A DNA stretch of 64,000 nucleotides from Cepaea nemoralis (Eukaryota; Mollusca; Gastropoda; Stylommatophora; Helicidae): assembly GCA_014155875.1 (NCBI GenBank), contig JACEFZ010001357.1, positions 62,001 to 126,000 of the forward strand, in the 5' to 3' direction. The notes under the pieces were generated by a model, which saw nothing but the letters and a program-made list of their open reading frames with translations, searched no databases and was not told where the DNA came from. How positions within the stretch are numbered: position 1 is the stretch's first letter; the number at the start of each line of letters is the position of its first letter. Positions 56,162-64,000 of this stretch are shown here, piece by piece. The translations under genes were made by a program, and so were the position numbers.

Positions 56162-56614
56162 ATGACACAACCAACGGCCGACTTGACACAAGTTAACACC
56201 GAGGTGGTGAGCATGGCGTTGACTATTATTAGTTCCTACAAGTCCACAAAGACCAATAACTCGAGATTGTGTCGCTTAGTACGTCAGATAGCCAACCAAC
56301 ATGATGTGTTATTCACGAGACTGGAAGTCCGTATCAAGCCCAAACACGTTTTCAAGGTCTTTGTTTCAATCGCTGACGAAGTCTTTGCCGATAACGTCAT
56401 CAACTATGGGAGAATAATGATGGTTTTTACACTTGGTATGCGTCTGGGTAAGCATCTGGTTAATAATTCTTACAATACAGACGTGAATGTCCAGGACCTG
56501 GAGGAAACCTTCGCTATATCTGTAGGCACGTATATGACTGATAAACTACATCCTTGGATACTGCTAGGTGGATGGCGTAATTTCTATACTTGGTTGCAAG
56601 CAACAGTTGAATAA
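56162..56614 (+). CDS. Bcl-2-like apoptosis regulator carried by the Polinton
   Basis: An intact 150-codon frame; I chose the ATG at 56162 (an in-frame GTG exists at 56072). The Bcl-2 pattern is visible: a BH3-like helix at residues ~34-54 (RLCRLVRQIANQHDVLF), BH1 at ~77-95 (NVINYGRIMMVFTLG), BH2 at ~131-141 (PWILLGGWRNF). There is no C-terminal membrane anchor, as in several viral homologues. Proteins of this fold bind BH3 ligands and regulate apoptosis; an anti-death role is inference. It is the only plus-strand gene, divergent from the ATPase, and ends 30 bases from the right terminal repeat. An AATAAA overlaps its stop codon. Confidence 0.75.
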   Translation: MTQPTADLTQVNTEVVSMALTIISSYKSTKTNNSRLCRLVRQIANQHDVLFTRLEVRIKPKHVFKVFVSIADEVFADNVINYGRIMMVFTLGMRLGKHLVNNSYNTDVNVQDLEETFAISVGTYMTDKLHPWILLGGWRNFYTWLQATVE

Positions 56615-56615
56615 A
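56610..56615 (+). terminator. Poly(A) signal overlapping the Bcl-2-like stop codon
   Basis: AATAAA at 56610-56615 includes the TAA stop (56612-56614), giving an extremely compact 3' end. Confidence 0.5.
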
Positions 56616-56644
56616 TACATAACTGAAACTTACATCTCAGTATG

Positions 56645-57908
56645 TGTCTTTGTTTCATTGTGTGTGAGTGTTGATGTCTCTCGGAAAAGAAGAGGGCAAC
56701 CACGTGACACCCACCCACTTGAAACAATCAACCAACAACAAAAAATGATGGTTACCCCATTCATATCAAGGGCTTTAGTGGTACCAACGCAGAATGCCAC
56801 AGACGTGTTTGCCACAGACGCCTCACATTCTAGCATTATTATTGACATATCTCCGTACCCGTCCTGCTGACGAACCGTTTGTGGGAGTATTCTCACGCAC
56901 CGGTACCCGCCACCCGCCTCGGCTTGTGTGTGATGTTTTCTCACCCAATCGTACGCCTCCGATTGTGTGGTTGTGTGTGTGTGCGCGTGCGCTTGTGTTT
57001 GACTGTAAATGTGTGTTTGTACGTTTGTCTGTATGTAGAAGTGAACATGTCTCTGTACATGTCTGTCTGTTTGTATGCGTGTCTGTATGTAGAAGTGTAC
57101 AAGTGTGGCTTTCTGGTTGTGTGTATATGTATGTATAGTTGTGTGTCTGCATTCGTGATGACCATGTCTGTACTTGAATGTGTGTACGTGTGATGTCTCT
57201 GTACATGTCTGTATGTTTGTACGCATGTCTGTACGTAGAAGTGTACATGTGTCTGCCTTTGAGTTTGTACATGAATGTGTGTACATGTGTCTGTATGTGT
57301 GTACGTGTGATGTCTCTGTACATGTCTGTATGTTTGTACGCATGTCTGTATGTAGAAGTGTACATGTGTCTGCCTTTGAGTTTGTACATGAATGTCTGTA
57401 CATGTGTCTGTATGTGTGTACGTGTGATGTCTCTGTACATGTCTGTATGTTTGTACGAATGTCTGTATGTAGAAGTGTGCATGTATCTGCCTTTGAGTTT
57501 GTACATGAATGTCTGTACATGTGTCTGTATGTGTGTACGTGTGATGTCTCTGTACATGTCTGTATGTTTGTACGCATGTCTGTATGTAGAAGTGTACATG
57601 TGTCTGCCTTTGAGTTTGTACATGAATGTCTTTGATTTTGTATCAGTGCCTGTATGTGTGTACGTGTGGTGTCTGTGTGTACATGTGTTTTGTACGTCTG
57701 TATGTGTATACATGTGTGTATGTATGTCTTTGTATACAAGCGTGTCTTTGCTTTTGTATGCGTGTCTGTATGTGTGTACATGTGGTGTCTCTGTACATGT
57801 CTGTATGTTTGTACGCATATCTGTATGTAGAAGTGTACATGTGTCTGCCTTTGAGTTTGTACATGAATGTCTTTGATTTTGTATGCGTGTCTGTATGTTT
57901 GTACGTGT
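56645..57908. repeat. Polinton right terminal inverted repeat, inner part
   Basis: Inverted counterpart of the left repeat. 56645-56965 matches 36475-36775 and is followed by the minisatellite. It stops at 57908 where solo LTR 2 is inserted, and continues at 62840. Long ORFs on both strands (up to 383 codons) come from the repeat and are not genes. Confidence 0.85.
57178..57660. repeat. Higher-order minisatellite, four ~117-bp units
   Basis: Units start with GTGTACGTGTGATGTCTCTG near 57182, 57298, 57415 and 57534. Each contains GTACATGTCTGTATGTTTGT and GTCTGCCTTTGAGTTTGTAC. Only one such unit is evident in the left repeat, so the right copy was amplified after the two sides were formed. Confidence 0.85.
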
Positions 57909-58533
57909 TGTCACGAATGTGCAGCCTTTACTTCCCAGAACAATTTTCGGTTCACTTTTGATGGGCCATGTAGAGGATCAACAGACGAACAAAACTGTTT
58001 TCTCTATATTCAAGGCCATACTGTCTTGACGTAAGCTTGCAAAACCTGCAAGTAAACAAACCACCAGGAATGGCTTTATATTTGGGAAATTAATTTGACA
58101 CCAGTACCGGTCACCCCCAGAGGTTATCAATCCAGCCAGACTGGAGGGCAGACTCAGGGGACTGAATAGTAATTAAAACCAACCAGGCATGACGCAAGCA
58201 AACCTGGTTTACCAACAGAGTTGTAAACTGGCTGTTGACCATGAGAACCTAATTGTTCCCTTGACATGACACCTGATAAGCATAGCTAGGAAATCGCCCA
58301 ACCGCGATGGCTGACCTCCATCTAGTAGAGACTAGAGGTGCAAGGTGTGAAATCACTGATAAGACTCAGGGGGCTAATAATTGTCAGACCCACAGGTGTG
58401 AAGGCTAGTGTGCATGCAGAAAGAATTTTTATGACTGAACAGACTTGGAGATAATTGCAATTAACGTCAGGGGGAGATAAGAAGAATTTATGAATGGAAT
58501 TCCTGGGAGATAAGTGTCTACTGCTAGGCTAGG

Positions 58534-58540
58534 TATAAAA
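58534..58540 (+). promoter_or_regulatory. LTR TATA box
   Basis: TATAAAA in GGTATAAAAACCC, followed ~170 bases later by AATAAA (58703-58708). The same box occurs in solo LTR 1 near 49422-49430 on the minus strand. It marks the likely U3/R boundary region. Confidence 0.55.
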
Positions 58541-59188
58541 ACCCACGATAGACCTGTTCCCTTTAGATTAAGTCTGACTTCAGAACAGGTAGGCAGCCAG
58601 CTCAATGTTTGTAGTCATATGTATGATTCTTATGTTGTTAGATTTCACTAGGAGAATTATTTCTTAGTAACTAGTCAGTCTATATCTGACATAAGTTATT
58701 TCAATAAATATCATTGTCTAAGTATACTTTTAGGTGTCTTGGTAGATGCTTGTCATTTCTTTGTACACTATCCTAGATGCCGTTTGGTGTGCATTTGTTG
58801 TACAGAATATAGTCAACTGACTATTTCTTTAATTCTTACCACAGCAGTAACTAAGTGGTGATTAAACCGGGCAGATCAGCAAATATGGCTGGTCTGTGTG
58901 GTCACTTCAATTAGACTTGTTGTATATCTCATTTTGTAGCTATACAATATTAGTACTCATTAATAATGCCTGATGCTATTATGTTGAGTATCATTAGATG
59001 TCCATCTTGAAGTAATATAATGTTTACAGATATGTTGGATGTATGTATGTGTAATTTCATATGAATATACGATGATAGTAATATGCTTCGTACATATTCT
59101 TTTTGTGTATATACGTCTCATTTCGTATACATACAAACTAACTAGTGCATTATGCTATGATGTTAAAGTATCATAATATGTCTAGTTT

Positions 59189-61585
59189 GCATGGAAAAAG
59201 TCGGATGCGGATAAAGGTAAGGCCCTTCTTGCACGCTACATAGAACAGACTGACCAGAAAGACGAGCCCGCCAGACAGAGGACCACAACAACACTCTCTC
59301 AGTTGTGCGAGGGGGTCGGGACAGACGAAGAATGGACAATCACAGTTGAGATATTGCGTGCGATGCTCAAGAAATCACCTAACACCGCCCCAGGCCCAGA
59401 CGGCATCCGATATGGTGACCTAATGGTGATATCAGATGATGACATGGAAGAACTGGCCAGAGAATTCAACACCAGTATCCAGAGGGGTCAGGTAAAAGAA
59501 GAATGGCTACACAGCTACTTGCTGCCGCTGCCAAAACCGAACAAAGACCACTCCAAGATAAGCGGCTACAGAATCATTACGATGCAGAATACTGTTGGCA
59601 AGCTACTGGAGAAAATTGTAGCACACAGACTTGCTTGGGACTTGGAACAGCTCGGCTGCTTCCCGCCCACACTTGGAGGATACAGACGCAACAAAGAGTC
59701 ATGGCTGAATGCGGCGGTCTTTGCTCAAGATGTTTACGAAGGATTTCAGGTCAGAGAAGAGACATGTGCGGCCGCCATAGACTTAGAGGACGCATATAAC
59801 AGAGTATCTTTTGAGCACTTGATGCAAACCCTCCTCAGACTGAAAGTACACCCTCACCTTGTACGATGGATAGCTGCAGTTCTACTCCAAAGGAAGGTGG
59901 TGCTAAGATGCGGGAGTTGGTCTTCTGAGCCGATAACGATATGTCCAGGATTGCCGCAGGGTTCACCACTGTCACCAGAACTATTCAACGTGTATACGGT
60001 GCCGATCACTGAACAACAGTTGGATGGGAGGGGTAGGACTCTATCATTCGTTGACGACATCCTCGTGTATCGACAGGGTCGAGATAGACAGGCGGTTGCC
60101 AACTATATGCAGGGCGAACTAGATCGAATTTTCTCATGGTGTGCTGATGCCGATGCCCTTGTCAACCCCGCAAAGGCAACGGTTACATGGTTCTCACTAA
60201 ACAACCATATTGTGAAAACAGACCTTCCGGCAGTAAGAATGGATGGGAGCATTCTGAGTAGAACCCAGTCAATGACATATCTTGGCGTGAGGCTTGATCG
60301 TAGCCTGTCCTTCAGAGATCATGTCGATTATGTCAAAACGAAGGCTCGAAAAGGTTTGTCAGCAATGAGAGTCATGGCGACTGCCAATATCGAGCAAAGA
60401 CTGCTATTTCTTCTGTTCCAAGGACTTGTGCTTTCACGCATCGAGTATGCCCTGGCCATCCTCACTGTCAGCCCTACACAGATTGGAAGACTTGAAAAGG
60501 TACAAAACGAAGCCATGCGTATCATTTTGGGCTGCACGAGAGACACCAGCTGTGTAGCAATGAGATACCTCCTTGAATTCCCGACAATGGAACACAGGAT
60601 TAAGATCTGGAGAGCTCGTGCATACTTAGAAATAAGTGCAGATGAGCAGCACCCTCTGCATGACGCTATATTCAGAGAAAAGGGTGACAGGCTAAAGAGG
60701 GGCAAATCATGGATGGGTCGGGCGGAAGATGTCGTCGGACAGGTCTGCAGTCTTACCAGTATCAACCCCGGCAAGGAATGGGTGCCGGTGCCTCCAGCTT
60801 TTAAGTGTACCTTCTCCTGCATTATCACACTCGACAGACGGTGCAGAGAGCAGAACCCTGGCGCTGTCAATGCAGAGGTTAACGCGCTCATCTATGATCA
60901 CTCAGATAGCCCCGAAGTGCTCATCTATACAGATGGATCTGTTGTAAAGCAGCAGAGAAGTGCGTGGGCATTTACAGCCCGTTCAGCGGGCCGAACCGTT
61001 CAAGAATCCAGTGGTGCCCACTCTATGACCACGAGCAGCATGACGATGGAGGTGATGGCAGTTACACAGGCTTTCATATGGCTGGAATCACAGCATTATA
61101 CCAACGTGTGTGTACTAAGTGATTCAATGAGCATGGTTCAGAAGGTCGAAGCTGGATCTGTACGTAGACAGTGGACTGAGTCGCTGCGGAAGTCTGTTGT
61201 CCGCAAAGTCACCTTCATCTTCGTCCCGGGACATGCGGGAGTCGAGGGAAATGAACGAGCTGATAAATTGGCTGGCTCTGCACCCCCTGTAGATGGCCAG
61301 CCCATGGATCGTGCCGATGTTATTATCATCCTTAATGATATGGCGAGAACAGAGGATTTTGACGCCAGTGATTCCACATCGCTTTCCAGGATGAAAGACC
61401 TGGGAGTAAGAATCGGCACAGCCAGACGCGAGAGGTACATCGGGAAAACAAAGCGCCTCGTCAACCAACACAGAACTGGCACTATTAGCCACCGGACGCT
61501 GATGCATATGCTGGGGGGAGGATCTGAGCACCTATGGACATGTCCGGAGTGCAACGAAGATACCCCAACTGATAACTAACTAACT
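59189..61585 (+). mobile_element. RNase H LINE copy 2, 5'-truncated, recent
   Basis: Flanked by an exact 14-bp duplication AATATGTCTAGTTT (59175-59188 and 61586-61599; a preceding T makes 15 possible). The tail is (AACT)n. It is nested in solo LTR 2. It belongs to the same family as 256-2491, whose coding region it matches closely. Confidence 0.93.
59192..61579 (+). CDS. Intact RT-RNase H frame of a truncated LINE
   Basis: About 795 codons with no stop from the truncation point to 61579. The apparent first start (TTG at 59303) is arbitrary, because the true start is lost with the endonuclease. RT motifs: NTAPGPDGIRYGD, a YRIITMQNTVGK block, IDLEDAYNRV, GLPQGSPLSPELF and catalytic FVDDILVYRQ. 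RNase H: IYTDGS, TMEVMAV, SDSMSM, FVPGHAGVEGNERAD. It ends with WTCPECNED. Unlike copy 1 it lacks the nonsense codon and the 12-nt deletion. Catalytic residues look intact, but without the 5' part it cannot mobilise itself. Confidence 0.85.
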   Translation, partial: WKKSDADKGKALLARYIEQTDQKDEPARQRTTTTLSQLCEGVGTDEEWTITVEILRAMLKKSPNTAPGPDGIRYGDLMVISDDDMEELAREFNTSIQRGQVKEEWLHSYLLPLPKPNKDHSKISGYRIITMQNTVGKLLEKIVAHRLAWDLEQLGCFPPTLGGYRRNKESWLNAAVFAQDVYEGFQVREETCAAAIDLEDAYNRVSFEHLMQTLLRLKVHPHLVRWIAAVLLQRKVVLRCGSWSSEPITICPGLPQGSPLSPELFNVYTVPITEQQLDGRGRTLSFVDDILVYRQGRDRQAVANYMQGELDRIFSWCADADALVNPAKATVTWFSLNNHIVKTDLPAVRMDGSILSRTQSMTYLGVRLDRSLSFRDHVDYVKTKARKGLSAMRVMATANIEQRLLFLLFQGLVLSRIEYALAILTVSPTQIGRLEKVQNEAMRIILGCTRDTSCVAMRYLLEFPTMEHRIKIWRARAYLEISADEQHPLHDAIFREKGDRLKRGKSWMGRAEDVVGQVCSLTSINPGKEWVPVPPAFKCTFSCIITLDRRCREQNPGAVNAEVNALIYDHSDSPEVLIYTDGSVVKQQRSAWAFTARSAGRTVQESSGAHSMTTSSMTMEVMAVTQAFIWLESQHYTNVCVLSDSMSMVQKVEAGSVRRQWTESLRKSVVRKVTFIFVPGHAGVEGNERADKLAGSAPPVDGQPMDRADVIIILNDMARTEDFDASDSTSLSRMKDLGVRIGTARRERYIGKTKRLVNQHRTGTISHRTLMHMLGGGSEHLWTCPECNEDTPTDN

Positions 61586-62839
61586 AATATGTCTAGTTTA
61601 ATCAATATGTTTATGTGTATTGGATGTTTGATATATTGATTTGTCATATGCAAACCTACCAATATGAAGTGTTATGCTATTGTCTGCGCATTGGCACATT
61701 GGCCAACGATGGTGTTGGAAGCAGAGGTGTAATGGTACAGACATTACCCACAATTGGTATAGGGTATATGGTGCTAAACTTTCTCAGTGTATTGTGGGCG
61801 TGCGTTCACGGTAATGCATGGGAACCTGGCACAGCTACTGGTCACGGCTTGTAAGCCCGGATGACCCGGTACTATTATAATACCATTACCGACCCTGTGA
61901 GCTGCTAAACCAACTTTGGACGGAGCGGCTGTACGACACAGAATTTCTGTATTAGCGACATGGACATGGGGCGGCAGAAATGTAATCATTACAGGCGTGT
62001 GAGACAATTGAAAAGCCCTTCCCAGACTAAAGACAGTAGGGAGAAGGAGGATGGTGAACGCAGTAGAGCTGGAAGATAAACTTGGCCAGACTGGTCATTG
62101 TATGTGTTTGTGTTATATGTTTTAATTAGGAGTGCGCTGATGTAGAATTAGATATAACACATTCTCGACTTTCTTTCAAGATCTCACAAGGAGAACCTAT
62201 GTTGTAGATCTCAAGGACGAGTGACGACTAGGTAGAGCTAGGACTGACAGGGTCAGAATACCGGCAAGCTGTTTCTTTCTTTTTTTTGAGTCTACTGGAG
62301 AGTGGGGATCTGGACCACAGATCCAGATAGATCAAGTAACAAGTAAAGTTACGTAATGTTTGTCATCAATATCAATATGTATATGATTTCATCATCCTCA
62401 TATTGACAATCATCCTATGTCTATTGTTATGATTAGCAAATAAATGTTGTAGTATTGTAACTCATAGTTCTGTCATTATATTTTTTCCAATTGTGCATAC
62501 GTTTTGTGTGTGTACATTGGTGGGGGTTCACTTACACGCCAAGGAAAGGAGCAGTCAGAAAGAAAAACCTGTACTAGGATAGTTGTCCTTAAACTTTAAT
62601 TCAGACTTAAACATCTATCCTAGCTAACCTTCTCTTTCCGATCCCTTGGCGAATATTCAGCACAGTTCATTTCAATTTTGTAACGAGCCACTTGGAGCTG
62701 TACGTTGGATATTCAGGGCTTAATCTGTAGTTCAGCCATATAGATTTTGTCCCTAGTCAGTTTCTGACTATTTGGGGTTGCTCGCCAGTGAATAATACTT
62801 TCATCTAGCCGATGGGGCACCCCGACTTCTGACACGTGT

Positions 62840-63360
62840 GGTGTCTGTGTGTACATGTGTTTTGTGCGTCTGTATGTGTATACAGGTGTGTATGTCTGTC
62901 TGTATGTACAAGTATTTTGTACGTCTGTATGTGTGTATGTGTTGTGTCTCTGTACACGAATGTGTGTTTGTACGTCTGTATGTGTGTACGCGTGTACAAG
63001 TGTGGCTTTGAGGTTGTCGACGCCCATCTGTCAAGTGGATTGACAATCAAAGTTCAGGCGGCGTGGTCCCCGCAGACACCGACAACCCCACCCTCACCAC
63101 TGATGATACGGCGGACATCACCCCATGCACTCAGAACTACGATCCCCTCAATATATTAGTAAGCCCAGTCCACCAGACTCCTACGTTTACTTTTTCAGAT
63201 TATACCGAATACGAACCTCTACATAACACCTCTTATCAACTAATGATAATCAACCCTCTTTACTTTTGTTCAGATGTTAGTGACCCTCTACATAACAACT
63301 CTTATCAATACCCATGCTTCCTAGTATTCTACAACTACTGTCTTATTTCACTGGCAGAGA
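62840..63360. repeat. Polinton right terminal inverted repeat, outer part
   Basis: Continues the minisatellite beyond solo LTR 2, then matches 35497-35830 inverted, through ATTTCACTGGCAGAGA at 63345-63360, where similarity ends. Confidence 0.85.
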
Positions 63361-64000
63361 TCCCGGACGAGCCTCCACGTTGCCAACGAGCCCTTTCTGA
63401 CGTAACTAGGGGTATTGAGATGCGGCTACGTTGACACTCTTTATGAATTACACACTGATACACCGTGAACACAACTCGTCACTACCGAGTGATAGAATGG
63501 CATCATGTATTGTTTCTATGCAACACAATCACTGGGATATTCAAAGGTACATGTACACCCACGACATTTGTGTACACACTAATTGTAGTACGTCCTGCTA
63601 TCCAGGCTATCTAATCAACTACAATGGTCTACACATACACTCTTCTACCCTACTTACAGTCCTGTTACACATGGTCGCATGGCACCTACATTCACAGGCC
63701 GGCAACCTCTGCCCACGGCATACGACTCGACTCCGTGCTGTAACATGTCCACCCGCCTGGTCGCGGCAACGCTGTTCTCCTCAATCGGTACACGCTTGAA
63801 ATATCTAGCGTGCACTCGGTTACGTGCCGTCGACGATTCTCGGCGTTTCACCGCCACAAGGGATATTCAGTTCTCAGCCGACACACTTCTCTCCTTTCGT
63901 GATCTGTCTGTCATGGCTTCCCAACTCCGACTGACTCCCTTTGTCCGTTCGCCCTGCTCGACCCTCCTAATCACGTGGCCTCCTCCTCGCAATTCTATTG
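63361..64000. other. Right flank without recognised genes
   Basis: No match to the left flank and no ORF that I can support. It may be genomic DNA outside the Polinton, or further element sequence lost on the left. Confidence 0.4.

Larger units (their letters stand above)
57909..62834 (+). mobile_element. Solo LTR 2 (plus orientation) with 5-bp TSD
   Basis: Starts TGTCACGAATGTGCAG and ends CGACTTCTGACA. An exact CGTGT duplication at 57904-57908 and 62835-62839 shows insertion into the Polinton minisatellite. Without the nested LINE it is ~2.5 kb. It is the same family as solo LTR 1. It retains the empty site of the LARD-like insertion. Confidence 0.9.
35497..63360 (-). mobile_element. Polinton/Maverick (adintovirus-like) element expanded by nested insertions
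   Basis: A single self-synthesising-type DNA element judged by inverted terminal regions (35497-36775 against 56645-57908 plus 62840-63360) around a compact gene block. Present: ATPase, small basic protein, MAKK-type protein, integrase, membrane protein, two penton-like genes, pVI-like protein, major capsid protein, protease, PC4-like protein and Bcl-2-like protein. The protease gene is split by an LTR insertion (37720-50021) and the right terminal repeat by another (57909-62834). No DNA polymerase B ORF exists. The outer ends lack a visible 6-bp target duplication, so the true termini are uncertain. It is mostly pseudogenised. Confidence 0.88.

Noticed and set aside
56630..57914. Long minus-strand ORFs (363-383 codons) and plus-strand Cys/Val-rich ORFs in the right terminal repeat
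   Set aside because: They are read through a minisatellite with few stops and give only His/Thr/Tyr or Cys/Val/Met simple peptides in several frames at once.
37720..62834. One giant palindrome or long terminal inverted repeats of the Polinton
   Set aside because: The arms have TG...CA LTR ends, and the right arm has a clear CGTGT target duplication inside Polinton minisatellite, so they are separate insertions.

Overview
This window is a gene-poor, repeat-dense stretch of an animal nuclear genome. An 18S rRNA pseudogene fragment, RNase H-bearing LINEs, RTE-like and CR1/L2-like LINEs, hAT and mariner elements and a Polinton (Maverick) point to an invertebrate. The V4-like part of the 18S fragment looks lophotrochozoan, probably mollusc; that placement is inference. 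I found no complete conventional host gene. The best host-like signal is one 90-codon candidate exon with 14-residue repeats (12437-12706, minus). A 333-codon orphan ORF (5547-6548, minus) is of unknown origin.

Layout. 1-2.5 kb: 5'-truncated LINE copy. 2.7-3.4 kb: minisatellite. 3.4-6.5 kb: strand-biased DNA beside the orphan ORF. 6.8-7.5 kb: 44-bp minisatellite. 8.25-12.14 kb: decayed endonuclease-RT-RNase H LINE on the minus strand. 12.4-20.5 kb: candidate exon, old RTE copies broken by a mariner foldback element, a CR1-like LINE, an 18S fragment, a (CACCCACA)-type microsatellite and a hAT MITE. 20.63-24.31 kb: hAT element with perfect 8-bp target duplication, hosting another LINE. 24.7-28.4 kb: LINE interrupted by an RTE with target duplication. 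30-33.3 kb: dispersed repeats, hAT and gypsy remnants.

35.5-63.36 kb is the centrepiece: one decayed Polinton expanded by nested insertions. Its terminal inverted repeats carry a minisatellite. Genes on the minus strand, in order: packaging ATPase, small basic protein, MAKK-type protein, chromodomain integrase, small membrane protein, two tandem penton-like genes, pVI-like protein, major capsid protein, adenain-type protease, PC4-like DNA-binding protein. A Bcl-2-like gene lies divergently on the plus strand. No DNA polymerase B is present. Two solo LTRs of one family (~2.5 kb, TG...CA) sit in opposite orientations, one in the protease gene and one in the right inverted repeat. The first was invaded by a 9.7-kb element with 3.3-kb LTRs and a non-coding interior (LARD-like, TSD CATAC). 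The second was invaded by a LINE with an intact ~795-codon RT-RNase H frame.

The Polinton genes form a virus-like morphogenesis and integration set. Most carry frameshifts or stops; the Bcl-2-like, PC4-like, MAKK-type and small basic ORFs are still open. Many breaks lie in homopolymers, so read error and decay cannot be fully separated from sequence alone.
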